This document shows, one piece after another, positions 1 to 9,540 of a DNA stretch of 64,000 nt. The notes below the pieces were generated by a model, which searched no databases, had not been told where the DNA came from, and worked only from the letters and a program-made list of their open reading frames with translations. The stretch covers positions 248,001 through 312,000 of the forward strand of contig CAVOPT010000009.1 of NCBI GenBank assembly GCA_963698165.1, read 5' to 3'. Position numbers and translations under genes: made by a program. This DNA is from JAAYUJ01 sp963698165. GTDB lineage: Bacteria > Desulfobacterota > Syntrophobacteria > Syntrophobacterales > Syntrophobacteraceae. Numbering within the stretch: position 1 is the first letter of the stretch; each line of letters starts with the position of its first letter.

Positions 1-1
1 G

Positions 2-1099
2 GGTTCAGGGACTTCCACCAACATGAACGCCAACGAGGTCATCGCCGGCCGCGCCAATGAACTGCTCACCGGAAAGAGGGGCGGCAAGTTCCCCGTTCAC
101 CCCAACGACCACGTGAACCTGGGCCAGTCGAGCAACGATGTCATCCCCTCGGCCATCCACATTGCCGCTTCCACGAGCATTCTCGGCGGTCTCATCCCTT
201 CCCTGGAGGTGCTCCACCAAAGCCTGGTTGCCAAATCACAGGAATTCGGCACGGTGATGAAGATCGGAAGGACACACCTGCAGGACGCCGTTCCCATGAG
301 TCTCGGGCAGGAGTTCAGTGGATACGGGAGGCAGGTGGAGCTCGGTTTGGAAAGAGCGCGGCATGCCTGGCAAAGCCTCAGAGCTCTTGCTCTGGGGGGG
401 ACTGCAGTGGGGACGGGGCTGAACACGCACCCCCGGTTCGCATCCAGGGTCATCGCCCGCATATCCGAGGAGACCGGGTGCCTCTTCCACGGGGCTTCCA
501 ACCACTTCGAAGCCCAGTCGTCCCAGGACGCCGCGGTGGAAGCCAGCGGGGCTCTCAGGACCGTCGCCGTCAGTCTTCACAAGATCGCCAACGACATCCG
601 GTGGCTTGCATCGGGACCGCGATGCGGCCTGGGGGAGATCACCATCCCGTCCCTTCAGCCCGGGTCTTCCATCATGCCGGGGAAGGTGAACCCCGTGATT
701 CCAGAGGTAGTCATCCAGGTGGCGGCCCAGGTCATGGGAAACGATGTCACCATCGCCATGGGCGGACAGGGGGGCTTTTTTCAGCTCAACACCATGCTGC
801 CCGTGATTGCCTATAATCTCCTCCAATCCATTGATCTTCTGGCCGGAGCGGCGGACATCCTGGCCAGGAAGTGCGTCCAGGGCATCGGAGCCAACCGTGA
901 AAGATGCGGTGCACTCATCGAACAGAGCCTGGCACTCGCAACGTACCTGGTTCCGTCCCTTGGCTACGATGCCGCCGCCGCCATCGCCAGGGAGGCTCAC
1001 GCGACAGGTCAGACCATAAGGGGGATTCTCGTGAGCAAGAGAATCATGACCGAGGAAGCGGTCGACGCTCTTTTTGGCGAGGTTCACGGCAAGGGATAG
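2..1099 (+). CDS. fumC: Class II fumarate hydratase (fumarase C), 5'-truncated by the window edge
   Basis: This gene encodes the C-terminal ~365 residues of a class II fumarase, which interconverts fumarate and malate in the cytoplasm. The reading frame is open from base 2, so the start lies outside the window; about 100 residues are missing compared with the usual ~460. Superfamily motifs are visible: GTSTNMNANE at the left edge, GQSSNDVIPSA, the stretch KIANDIRWLASGPRCG that is typical of FumC rather than aspartase, and the signature GSSIMPGKVNP. The next gene begins 37 bases after the stop, with its own ribosome site. A related aspartate ammonia-lyase is the main alternative, but the ANDIRWLASGPRCG block favours fumarase. 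Confidence 0.88.
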   Translation, partial: GSGTSTNMNANEVIAGRANELLTGKRGGKFPVHPNDHVNLGQSSNDVIPSAIHIAASTSILGGLIPSLEVLHQSLVAKSQEFGTVMKIGRTHLQDAVPMSLGQEFSGYGRQVELGLERARHAWQSLRALALGGTAVGTGLNTHPRFASRVIARISEETGCLFHGASNHFEAQSSQDAAVEASGALRTVAVSLHKIANDIRWLASGPRCGLGEITIPSLQPGSSIMPGKVNPVIPEVVIQVAAQVMGNDVTIAMGGQGGFFQLNTMLPVIAYNLLQSIDLLAGAADILARKCVQGIGANRERCGALIEQSLALATYLVPSLGYDAAAAIAREAHATGQTIRGILVSKRIMTEEAVDALFGEVHGKG

Positions 1100-1136
1100 G
1101 CGCAATCTGCACAAGAGAAAGGAGGAAGCAAGTCCT

Positions 1137-2081
1137 TTGAATTCTTCTTCGATCGCCGGTCATTCCTGGTTCTCGCGCGTTCGGCTGTTCATGGCCCTTT
1201 CGCGAACCCCTCACGGTCTGCTGGATATGACAACCCCCGCCCTGGGAGCACTCATGTGGCTCGGTGGAATTCCCCCCCTGCACATTGCGGCCCTAGGGTT
1301 CCTGACAGCCTTCGCGGGTTACACGACGGTCTATGCCCTCAACGACCTGGTGGATTACCGGGTGGACAGGGCCAAGCTGATGCAGTTCGGCCTCCCTCCA
1401 TCCTCCGGTGATCTGGACTCCGTTTATGCGCGCCATCCCCTGGCTCAGGGACTGCTGAGCCTCCGCGAGGGGCTCCTGTGGACCCTCGCCTGGGGAGCCC
1501 TGGCCCTTCTGGGCGCCTACTCCCTGAATCCCACATGCGCTTTCATTTTTATGACCGGATGTCTCGCCGAGGCAATCTACTGCAAGATGTTGAAGGTGAG
1601 CTGCCTGCGGACCCTCGTGAGCGGAGGAGTCAAGACGGCAGGAGCGATTGCGGCAGTCTTTGCCGTTTCACCCGATCCTTCGGCCCTGTTTCTGCTGGTC
1701 CTCTTTCTGTGGCTTTTTTTCTGGGAAATCGGAGGCCAGAATGTTCCCAACGACTGGAGCGATCTGGAAGAGGACAAGAGGCTGGGGGCGGAAACCATTC
1801 CCGTTCGATTCGGATCGGAGGGTTCGGCCGTGATCATCATGGTCACCCTTGCGGTGGCAAATGTTCTCAGTCTTTTCATTTATTGGGCGACTCCAGCCCC
1901 ACTGCATCCCATCTATCTTGTGGGAGCCGCCGGCGCCGGCACCTACCTGCTCCTCCTCCCCGCCTTCCGGCTTTATACCTCGAGGTCCGCGGGCGACGCA
2001 GCCCTGCTCTTCAATAGGTCCAGTTACTATCCACTGACCATGCTCACCACAGTCCTCATCAGCTCCTACCTTTCAGGCTGA
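1137..2081 (+). CDS. UbiA-family prenyltransferase
   Basis: A polytopic membrane protein of the UbiA family, which transfers prenyl groups to aromatic or other acceptors. Two Asp-rich motifs stand out: NDLVDYRVDRAK after the first helices, and NDWSDLEEDKRLG near the middle, which fit the two Mg-diphosphate sites. Several hydrophobic helices follow. I chose the TTG at 1137 because AAAGGAGG (1118-1125) lies about ten bases upstream. An upstream ATG at 1074 is in frame but would overlap fumC by 26 bases and adds a very basic, unlikely N-terminus. The acceptor substrate cannot be read from sequence; the gene is not beside menaquinone, ubiquinone or haem genes here. Confidence 0.8.
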   Translation: MNSSSIAGHSWFSRVRLFMALSRTPHGLLDMTTPALGALMWLGGIPPLHIAALGFLTAFAGYTTVYALNDLVDYRVDRAKLMQFGLPPSSGDLDSVYARHPLAQGLLSLREGLLWTLAWGALALLGAYSLNPTCAFIFMTGCLAEAIYCKMLKVSCLRTLVSGGVKTAGAIAAVFAVSPDPSALFLLVLFLWLFFWEIGGQNVPNDWSDLEEDKRLGAETIPVRFGSEGSAVIIMVTLAVANVLSLFIYWATPAPLHPIYLVGAAGAGTYLLLLPAFRLYTSRSAGDAALLFNRSSYYPLTMLTTVLISSYLSG

Positions 2082-2306
2082 AGCCTTTCTTCACGGTCAA
2101 AAGCGCGGTGAAATTCAACACTTGAAACTTGCATTTCGAGGGCGCGAAAGAGTAGTATGGATTAATTTCCCTCAAAATAATTTAGTTGTGTTTGATTTTT
2201 CCTTCAAAGTTGCTGCTTTTTGCGCCGGGGTTTGCCTGATCTTCCCCTGGATGCAGGGCAGGCTATTGGCCTTCTCCCGGATGAAGATGCTGCCGAGGTT
2301 CCTTGA

Positions 2307-4576
2307 ATGCATCGCCGTTTCGTCAAAATGACAATACTGGGCGTCATCACTGGAGTGTTCGGCCTCGTTTTCAGCGTGATTCCAGGTTCCTCTAAACTGG
2401 AAGAGGATCTTGGACTGCATCTTCTCTTCACGCTCCGGGGATCCACGGAAGTCCCTCCAGATGTGCTCATCGTGAGTATGGACAATGAATCGGCACAGAA
2501 CCTGAGCCTCCTCTCAAAGCCCGAGAGATGGCCCCGCTCCCTCCACGCCTCCCTGGTTCAGAATCTCATCCAGGAGGAAGCGGCAGTCATCGCTTTCGAC
2601 ATCTTCTTCGAGGAGCCCAAGTCCCCCGAGGAGGACGCCCAGTTTGCGAGGGCCATCAAGGCAGCCCGAAACGTGGTCCTTTGCGAATCGTTGAGGCAGG
2701 ATGCGATCCCTTTGACCGACGACCGGGGCTCGAGGATCGGGTTGCTCAACGTTGAAAAGCAGTGACGCCCCTGGGGATTTTTGCCGAATCCGCCCTCGCC
2801 ACTGCACCATTCCCCCTCCCCAAGGTGCCGGTGAAGGTCAGCCGATTCTGGACCTTCAAGACGGAGGCCGGTGACAAGCCCACCCTTCCCGTGGCGGCGC
2901 TTCAGGTTTATGCCCTGCGGGTTTATGAAGATTTCATGAGGCTTCTTGCAATGTGGGCCCCATCGGATGCGGCCGGAATGCCGCCGGACAGGGAAGCAGT
3001 TCTCTGCCGCCGGGAGCGTGGAGAAGCTGGCTCTGGCCCTGAGGGAGATATTCCTCAGGCGGCCCGAGCTGGCACCGAAGATGCTCGCCGCCCTCGAGAA
3101 GGAGCCGTTCTCCTCCATCCCTCCGGCAAATGCTCGCCTCCTCAAGGCCCTGATCCGAATGTACGGTTCCTCGGACAGGGCATTTCTCAACTTCTACGGC
3201 CCCCCGGGAACCATTCCGACCATCCCCTATTACCGGATTCTGCAGGGTCAGGTCACTGCCGACGTCCCTGCTTATTTGCCCGAAGCGAGAGGGAAAGCTC
3301 ATTTTCATAGGGCTTTCCCAGCTCCTCAGACCTGAACAGAGAGACGGGTTCTACACGGTTTTCTCCCAACCGAACGGGATCGACATGAGCGGGGTGGAAA
3401 TCGCGGCAACCGCTTTTGCGAACCTCCTCGAAGGGACCCATGTCCAACCCTTGGCGGCACACAAGAACATCGTGTTGATGGTTCTTTGGGGCTTTCTACT
3501 CTCGTTTTTGTGCCGCTATCTCCCCACGACGGCATCGGCTCTTTGCGCGGCCCTGGCCACAACGGTCTATTTGGCTTTTGCCTATCATGCCTTCACAGAA
3601 CTCCTTCACGTGGTACCCCCTGGTGATCCCCGTCCTCGTGCAGCTTCCAACCGCGTTCTTTGGAACACTCTGGTGGAAGTATCTCGACACGCACAGAGAA
3701 CGGGACGGCATCCGAAGGGCTTTTGGATACTACCTGCCCGACAAGGTCGTCGATGAAATCTCCCGGGGAATGGGAGACATCAAGGCCGCTCCCAGGACGG
3801 TCTTTGGAATCTGCCTCTCGTCGGATGGAGAGCAGTACGTGCGGCTCTCGGAAGTCATGAGTCCCAGCGAGCTCAACAGTTTCATGAACCGTTACTACGA
3901 AGCGGTTTTCAAACCCGTGAGACAACGTGGCGGCATCATTTCCGACGTGGTGGGAGACTCCATGATGGCCATCTGGGCCACCTCCCACCCCGACAAGGAA
4001 CTGAGGCTCCAGGCTTGCCTGGCCGCCCTGGAAGTGGTCGAAGCCGTGCGCCTTTTCAACGCCCCGGGGACCCCTCCTCGTCGCCAACTCCCAATCCGCG
4101 TGGGCCTCCACTCGGGCCATGTTTCTCTCGGGAGCATCGGAGGCGTCGACCACTACGAGTATCGTGCGGTGGGGGACGTGGTGAACACCGCATCACGCAT
4201 CGAGAGCCTGAACAAGCTGCTGGGGACCCGGGTGCTGGTCTCCGAGGAGGTAATGGAAGGTTTGGAGGATTTGCTCGTGCGGGGGCTCGGCAAGTTCGTT
4301 CTGCCCGGCAAAACGAAGCCGGTGGCCATTTACGAGCTGGTGGGAAGAATGCGGGAGGCTGAAGAGGAACAAAGGCGCATCTGCATGCTCTTTTCCCAGG
4401 GCCTGTCCGCTTACCTTGAGGAGTCGTGGGATGATGCAATCCATGACTTTCGATCGTGCCTCGAGGCCTCCAAGGTCGACGGACCCTCGGCTTTTTTTCT
4501 CAGCCAGTCCGAGGCATTCAAGAAAAACCCGCCCGGGAAGAATTGGGACGGGGTTTTCGTCGTGACCAGGAAGTAG
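2307..4576 (+). pseudogene. CHASE2-domain class III adenylate cyclase, disrupted by about four frameshifts
   Basis: Pieces of one protein lie in successive frames. An N-terminal helix and CHASE2 start (LIVSMDNESAQNLS) run in one frame to a stop at 2765. CHASE2 continues in a second frame from 2762 (VTPLGIFAESALA), returns to the first near 2985, shifts again near 3292 (GKLIFIGLSQLLRPEQ, then DMSGVEIAATAFANLL), and shifts once more near 3590 within the membrane helices. From 3600 the cyclase domain is intact: a FGYYLPDKVVDEIS linker, metal Asp positions in SSDGEQYVRLSE and GDSMMAIW, and VGDVVNTASRIESLNK. The full product would be about 750 residues, with CHASE2 outside the membrane and the cyclase in the cytoplasm. 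Only an N-terminally truncated cyclase could be made unless these are sequencing errors. The FecR and TPR genes downstream are common partners of such cyclases. Confidence 0.8.
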
Positions 4577-4639
4577 TTCTCCGTGCGAGGAGTCGCCGAA
4601 AGACGATGCTTTCCGCACCATTGATAAAGGGGGGGGAAA

Positions 4640-5176
4640 ATGACAAGGACCAAGAGGCTGACATTCCTCTGGGTGGTGGCGATCGTCATGCTCGGCGGGT
4701 GTCTTTCGAGCCTTTCCTGGGCAGCCCAGAAGTGCGACGATTGGGCTGTCAGGGTCGTGTCAGTTCAAGGGGAAGTCCAGAGCCGCAAGGAAGGCGAAAC
4801 GGCGTGGGTTCAGGTGGAATTGGACGATACCTTCTGCCCCGGCGACATGGTTCGGGTCGGCCCCCTGAGCCGGGCCGGGGTCTTGCTGCGAAACGACACG
4901 GTTCTCCGGCTGGATGAGAACAGCGCCGTAACCTTCGCAGGCGAGGATCGCCAGGAGAACTTCCTCCTGAGGCTCCTTTCGGGCGCCGCCCACTTTTTCA
5001 GCCGCACTCCCAGGGGGTTCAAGGTCATCACGCCCTTCGTCAACGCCACCATAGGCGGCACCGAGTTCCTGGTGAGAGTGGATGCGGGAGGAACGCAGGT
5101 CACAGTGTTTGAAGGGGCTGTGTCGGTCGAAAATGAAGTGGGAAGCCTGTCCCTGGCCAAGGGTGAATCCGCTTGA
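4640..5176 (+). CDS. FecR-domain exported protein (likely N-terminal half of a split FecR-TPR-barrel gene)
   Basis: A 178-residue protein with a signal sequence (hydrophobic residues 8-28; MLGGC could be a weak lipobox) followed by a FecR-type beta domain: VRVVSVQGEVQSR, PGDMVRVGPLSRAGVLL, LRLDENSAVTF and GGTEFLVRVDAGG. It starts after GGGGGG. The stop overlaps a TTG start in another frame (5173-5176). The downstream frame opens with residues that normally close FecR-TPR fusions (KTIVLRPRDSVQWA), so one frameshift near 5173 probably split a single gene. Alternatively, TTGA coupling lets both halves be made separately. FecR domains of this kind are periplasmic and of unclear function. Confidence 0.75.
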   Translation: MTRTKRLTFLWVVAIVMLGGCLSSLSWAAQKCDDWAVRVVSVQGEVQSRKEGETAWVQVELDDTFCPGDMVRVGPLSRAGVLLRNDTVLRLDENSAVTFAGEDRQENFLLRLLSGAAHFFSRTPRGFKVITPFVNATIGGTEFLVRVDAGGTQVTVFEGAVSVENEVGSLSLAKGESA

Positions 5177-8058
5177 CCTCGCCCGGCAAAGCTCCTGAGA
5201 AAACCATCGTGTTGCGCCCGAGGGATTCCGTGCAATGGGCCATTTACGCTCCGGCCGTCATCGACTACCGGCTTGAGGATTTCGACGCAATGGTCCCGTG
5301 GCAGGCAAAGGTTCGCAGATCCCTTGCCGCCTACCTTGAAAACGATCTCACAGGAGCCTTTACAGCTTTGGAGGGGGAGACGGGGGATGTCTCGGATTCT
5401 CGCTTCTTCACCTACCGTGCGGGATTGTACCTCACCGTGGGACGGATGGCAGAGGCAGAGCGGGACATCGAAAGGGCATTGGCTCTCGAGCCCATGGACT
5501 CACGGGCCCTTGCACTGCTCTCCATCGTTGAATTGGTGAAGAACGACAAGGAGAAGGCCCTGCAGCTGGCGAAGCAGTCCGTTGCGCTGGATCCCGGGTC
5601 TTCATCGGGGAGAATCGCCCTTTCCTATGCCCGCCAGGCCCATTTTGACCTCAAGGGTGCCCTCGAAAGCGCGAAAAAAGGGGCGAGCCTCAGTCCCGAG
5701 AGCGCCCTGGTTCGAGCCCGGCTGGCGGAAATGCTCCTCTCCCTCGGATACCTCGACCAGGCACTTCGGGAAGCAGGCAGGGCAGTGAAACTCAACCCCA
5801 ACCTGAGCCGCACCCAGACCGTGCTTGGGTTCGCATTTCTCACTCAGATCAAGACAAGGCAGGCAAGGAAGGCCTTTGAAAAGGCCGTTCAACTGGATCA
5901 GGCGGACCCGCTGCCGAGGCTCGGTCTCGGTTTGGCCAAGATCCGGGAGGGGAAGCTCGAGGAAGGGCGCAGGGAAATAGAGATCGCCGTGGTCCTCGAC
6001 CCCAACAACTCCCTCGTTCGCAGTTACCTGGGTAAGGCCTACTTCGAGGAGAAACGGGGCAAGAGAGCTGGCGAACAATTCGGGTTCGCCAAGGACCTGG
6101 ATCCCCTGGACCCCACTCCTTTCTTCTACGACGCCGTTTTGAAGCAAACGGAGAACCGTCCCGTGGAAGCGCTGAACGATCTCCAGAAGTCCATCGAGCT
6201 CAACGACAACCGGGCGGTTTTCCGCTCCAGGCTTCAGTTGGACCAGGATCTGGCGGCAAGGAGTGTTGGACTCTCCGGGATCTATTCCGATTTGGGCTTC
6301 CGGCAGTTGGCTCTCGTCGAAGGGTACAAATCTCTCAACACCGACCCGGGCAACTACTCCGCCCACCGGCTGCTCGCTGAAACATACGCCAACCTGCCCC
6401 GCCATGAAGTGGCAAGGGTGAGTGAAGTTCTCCAGTCGCAGCTCCTGCAGCCCCTGAACAGCAATCCCGTCCCTCCCCGCCTGGCGGAATCAAGGCTTTT
6501 TGCACCCGCCGAAATCGCCTTCGGGGATCCCACCTTTTATGAGCTCAATTCCCTCTTCACCCGGAACCGTTTTCGGCTTCTGGCCGGTGGGGTTGCGGGG
6601 GAGAAGGACACCTACGGAAATGAGGTTGTCCAGTCGGGACTCTGGGAGAACTTCTCATACAGCCTCGGGCAGTATTTTTTCAAAAGCGACGGCTTCCGGG
6701 AGAACAACGAGCTCGAACGGGAGCTCTACAATGTGTTCGCCCAGGTCGACGTATCACCGAAGACGAGCCTGCAGATGGAGCTGAGGGCCAGGGAACTGGA
6801 AAACGGGGACCTTCCGCTGAGGTTCTATCCCGACTTCTTCCTGCCGACCAAGGAAGAAAGGGAGCAGACGCAGACGGCCCGCCTCGGGCTGCGTCATTCC
6901 TTCACGCCCCAGTCGACCCTCCTCACTTCGTTCATCTACGAAACGACGGACTTCGACTCGAGGTTCGGCTCCAGGGATTTTCCGCCCGACGCCTTCATCC
7001 GGCGGGTCAGCGTGGCAGAGGATGACGCGAGCTATATCGGCGAGATGCAGCACCTGTACCGATCCGAACGGTTCAGTCTCATCACGGGGGCCGGCCATTT
7101 CCGCGGGGATGTTGACGACGAAACGAATTTCGGATTCTTTCCTCCGCTGGATTTTCTCTCTTTCGGTCTGAAGGAACAGAGCCATCTTCGCCATGAAAAT
7201 CTGTACATGTATTCCTTGATCAACTGCCCGCGGAATGTGACCTGGATCATCGGGGGCAGTGGAGACTTCGTCAAGGGAGGCCCCCTGAAGCTGGACGAGG
7301 AGGAGTTCAGCCCAAAGCTGGGTGTCATATGGAATCCATTCCCGGGAACAACGCTGCGTGCAGCCGGCTTCAAGAATCTCAGGAGATCGCTGGTTGGTAA
7401 TCAAACCCTGGAACCAACCCAGATCGGAGGTTTCAACCAGCAGTTCGACGATCCTCCCGGCACCAGTACGTGGCGATACGGGGTAGGCCTGGACCAGAAG
7501 ATGACTCCGTGCCTCTTCGCAGGAGTCGAGCTCTCCAGGAGGGAGCTGGACGTGCCGTTTGTCGAGACCTCAGGAGAGGACTCGAGCGTTTCGCGCGTGG
7601 ATTGGGAAGAGCGCCTCGCCCGGGTCTATCTCAACTGGGTGCTTCACAAGTGGCTCACGGCAACGGCCGAGTACCAGTATGAGCGGCTGGAGAGAGACGA
7701 CAGGGCAGTCGGCATCGAGTCTTTAACCAAGACCACGACGCACAGGGTGCCCTTGTCTCTGAATTTCTTTCATCCCATCGGAATAATGGCCCGGCTGAAG
7801 GCCACCTATGTTCATCAGGAGGGCGACTTCGTGAACCCCTTCGGATTGGGACCGGTGGCGATCGGTGTGCCGGGCAGGGACAACTTCTGGGTGCTGGATG
7901 CAGCCATCGGCTACCGCCTGCCGAAGCGCTGGGGCATCATCACCGTTGAAGCCAGGAATCTTTTGGACGCAGGGTTTCATTTCCAGGACACGGATCCATC
8001 CAACCCGAGTATCTTTCCCGAACGGGTTGTGCTCACCCGGATCACTGTGGCATTTTGA
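5173..8058 (+). CDS. TPR protein with C-terminal outer-membrane beta-barrel
   Basis: A 961-residue product. Residues ~1-35 resemble the end of a FecR domain. Residues ~40-440 are tandem TPR repeats (for example LVRARLAEMLLSLGYLDQAL and RTQTVLGFAFLTQIKTRQAR). The C-terminal ~480 residues show alternating amphipathic strands rich in aromatic residues and end in TVAF, the pattern of a TonB-receptor-like barrel whose last residue is Phe. It has no signal peptide of its own, which supports the view that it was translated as a continuation of the preceding FecR frame. Such FecR-TPR-barrel proteins are probably envelope scaffolds or exporters of unknown cargo. It sits next to a CHASE2 cyclase gene, a recurrent association. 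Confidence 0.75.
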   Translation: MTSPGKAPEKTIVLRPRDSVQWAIYAPAVIDYRLEDFDAMVPWQAKVRRSLAAYLENDLTGAFTALEGETGDVSDSRFFTYRAGLYLTVGRMAEAERDIERALALEPMDSRALALLSIVELVKNDKEKALQLAKQSVALDPGSSSGRIALSYARQAHFDLKGALESAKKGASLSPESALVRARLAEMLLSLGYLDQALREAGRAVKLNPNLSRTQTVLGFAFLTQIKTRQARKAFEKAVQLDQADPLPRLGLGLAKIREGKLEEGRREIEIAVVLDPNNSLVRSYLGKAYFEEKRGKRAGEQFGFAKDLDPLDPTPFFYDAVLKQTENRPVEALNDLQKSIELNDNRAVFRSRLQLDQDLAARSVGLSGIYSDLGFRQLALVEGYKSLNTDPGNYSAHRLLAETYANLPRHEVARVSEVLQSQLLQPLNSNPVPPRLAESRLFAPAEIAFGDPTFYELNSLFTRNRFRLLAGGVAGEKDTYGNEVVQSGLWENFSYSLGQYFFKSDGFRENNELERELYNVFAQVDVSPKTSLQMELRARELENGDLPLRFYPDFFLPTKEEREQTQTARLGLRHSFTPQSTLLTSFIYETTDFDSRFGSRDFPPDAFIRRVSVAEDDASYIGEMQHLYRSERFSLITGAGHFRGDVDDETNFGFFPPLDFLSFGLKEQSHLRHENLYMYSLINCPRNVTWIIGGSGDFVKGGPLKLDEEEFSPKLGVIWNPFPGTTLRAAGFKNLRRSLVGNQTLEPTQIGGFNQQFDDPPGTSTWRYGVGLDQKMTPCLFAGVELSRRELDVPFVETSGEDSSVSRVDWEERLARVYLNWVLHKWLTATAEYQYERLERDDRAVGIESLTKTTTHRVPLSLNFFHPIGIMARLKATYVHQEGDFVNPFGLGPVAIGVPGRDNFWVLDAAIGYRLPKRWGIITVEARNLLDAGFHFQDTDPSNPSIFPERVVLTRITVAF

Positions 8059-8202
8059 CGCATGCGGTCGCGGGATGCTTTACTGCCCGTGACAAGCCGG
8101 TACCTGCGACCGCGAACAGGCTTCCCTCGAATCTGCTGAGGGGTGCGGTGGGACGCCTGAGTTGAGCTTGCATTTGGAAGAATCTGGAAAAGGAGGTGCC
8201 AT

Positions 8203-8466
8203 GTGAGTCCCAAAAAGGTGAAGTTCGAAGGAAAGATTTCGGTGGAGGGGGAAAAAAAGGTTGCTGTGATTGTAATAGGTCCCGACAAGGGCGACATCGA
8301 GGTGTTCGATGGAGAAGGCAACCCGGCGGCAGTGGTCGCGGTGGATGAACTGAACCCGATTCACGGCGTGAAGAAGGCCCACAATCTCATGGTTCTCTCG
8401 ACGAAAACAAATCCCTATTGCGTCTGGGTCTACACCCCGGCAGGTTGGCGCAAGGTCTGCTATTGA
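8203..8466 (+). CDS. Small conserved-looking protein of unknown function (87 aa)
   Basis: I do not recognise the family. The GTG start at 8203 is preceded by AAAGGAGGT (8189-8197) at good spacing. An ATG two bases earlier is followed at once by TGA in its own frame and cannot be the start. The 87 residues are beta-rich with no membrane segment or signal peptide: Lys-rich at the start, then VAVIVIGPDKGDIEVFDGEG, ending VWVYTPAGWRKVCY. It lies 115 bases before the DUF5661 gene on the same strand and may be co-transcribed with it, with the shared terminator at 9178. Confidence 0.6.
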   Translation: MSPKKVKFEGKISVEGEKKVAVIVIGPDKGDIEVFDGEGNPAAVVAVDELNPIHGVKKAHNLMVLSTKTNPYCVWVYTPAGWRKVCY

Positions 8467-8581
8467 CGGTTGGGGATGGGGTCGGAAACTTGAAAAAGCT
8501 GAAGATGTGCATAGTTTGAAGCATGGAATTCTGGTGAACCGATGTGCTGTGCTGACCAAACGATCTCAAAAAGGGGGAAAC

Positions 8582-9025
8582 ATGGATCTGCCCGAGTATG
8601 TAACAGTTGATGAGGTGAAGAGAGTCTGCAAGCAACTGGGCATAAGGGACTGGACCAAGCTGAAGAAGGCCGCGGTTCAGGAGAAGGAGGCCAAGATCCT
8701 TCTCGGTGAAGTCAATGTCGAAGGCATGTCCATCGACCTCGAGGATTTTCGCGTGGGCCTGGAGGTGGAACTGGAGCATGGAATCCGATTCAAGGATGCC
8801 AACGTGACCAACAACCATCCTGTGTTGACGGGAAAGATCGTGCTGGCCCACTTGAAGGAGACCCTCGACTACTACAAGCTCCTTGATGTAGCGGAACTGG
8901 AAGGCGATCTGCTCAAAGCTGTCGCGGCCGGCAACGGAGAAAAGGTGCTTTCCTACTACAAGAGACTGGTCGATGCCAAACTGGCCTTGGCTCAATCCGA
9001 AGCCAAGGCTCTGGCTCCCAAGTGA
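8582..9025 (+). CDS. DUF5661-family protein
   Basis: A 147-residue soluble protein. The block VELEHG...DANVTNNHPVLTGKIVLAHLKE followed by LDYYKLL matches my memory of DUF5661, a family of unknown function found mostly as short stand-alone proteins or phage-associated domains. The start at 8582 is preceded by AAAAAGGGGG; an in-frame start at 8507 lacks a ribosome site and adds a non-conserved tail. The gene is followed 150 bases later by a strong terminator. The C-terminus is Ala/Leu-rich and probably helical. No catalytic motif is visible. Confidence 0.7.
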   Translation: MDLPEYVTVDEVKRVCKQLGIRDWTKLKKAAVQEKEAKILLGEVNVEGMSIDLEDFRVGLEVELEHGIRFKDANVTNNHPVLTGKIVLAHLKETLDYYKLLDVAELEGDLLKAVAAGNGEKVLSYYKRLVDAKLALAQSEAKALAPK

Positions 9026-9177
9026 AGGGAGGGGGCCGGCACTGCCGGACTCCAACGGGACACATGCGAGGCTCGCACGGAACTATTTCCGTTGGGGCCA
9101 TCGCACGTGGCTCACGCACCACTGAATGACCTCAATGAGGATTGTGGCGAATCGTCATCGTTTTTTCACGAATCCTA

Positions 9178-9212
9178 ATGGAGGCGAGTCCGGGGCTCGC
9201 CTCCATTTATTT
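9178..9212 (+). terminator. Rho-independent terminator after the DUF5661 gene
   Basis: A perfect 11-bp stem (9178-9188 with 9196-9206) closes a 7-base loop and is followed by TTATTT on the plus strand. It would end the 8203-9025 transcript. Confidence 0.8.
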
Positions 9213-9235
9213 ATGCGGAGACCAACCCGCACATG

Positions 9236-9272
9236 AAAAAACCCCCCACACTACGGGCGTAGTGTGGAGGGG
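9236..9272 (-). terminator. Rho-independent terminator on the minus strand
   Basis: Read on the minus strand, a 9-bp perfect stem (9246-9254 with 9259-9267, loop of four), extended by four more G:C pairs across a one-base bulge, is followed by six T residues (9241-9236). It implies a minus-strand transcript arriving from the right, where only the small coding-like frame at 9323-9520 is seen. Confidence 0.7.
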
Positions 9273-9322
9273 TGGAGGTTACTTGGGTTTGCGGCTTATT
9301 CTGGTGTGTAATTTTGGAGGGC

Positions 9323-9520
9323 TTACAACTTACCATGCAAATTTACCCATGCGGACTCCTCGTTGAGGTTCGTGGTTGCAAGGACGGGACGTGACCGCGC
9401 ATTTTCTAGGGAACACACTGACACTCGGCCTTGGCCTCTGCCCATGAAGTCTTCGCCGTAGGCCTTTTCGGCCGCATCAAGACCACAGCTCAGAGCTTCA
9501 AGCGTCGAATCACCTTCCAA
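9323..9520 (-). pseudogene. Small coding-like frame, possibly frameshifted (unknown, ~65 aa)
   Basis: Minus-strand AAAGGAGG (9524-9531) stands about seven bases before a GTG that opens only seven codons (VIRRLKL, then TGA). The adjacent frame, open from TTG 9520, reads on as ALSCGLDAAEKAYGEDF and ends in ESAWVNLHGKL, with third-position GC typical of genes in this window. A single frameshift near 9495 would join the good start to the long frame. A terminator follows about 50 bases after the stop. I recognise no family. It could be a damaged small gene, or a short leader peptide overlapping an untranslated RNA. Confidence 0.35.
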
Positions 9521-9540
9521 CCTCCTTTACGGTTTCTCCT

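Noticed and set aside
9236..9531. tmRNA (ssrA) or another classical structured RNA on the minus strand
   Set aside because: No tRNA-like acceptor, no tag ending in ALAA-like residues, and no known RNA signature was found, only a terminator.
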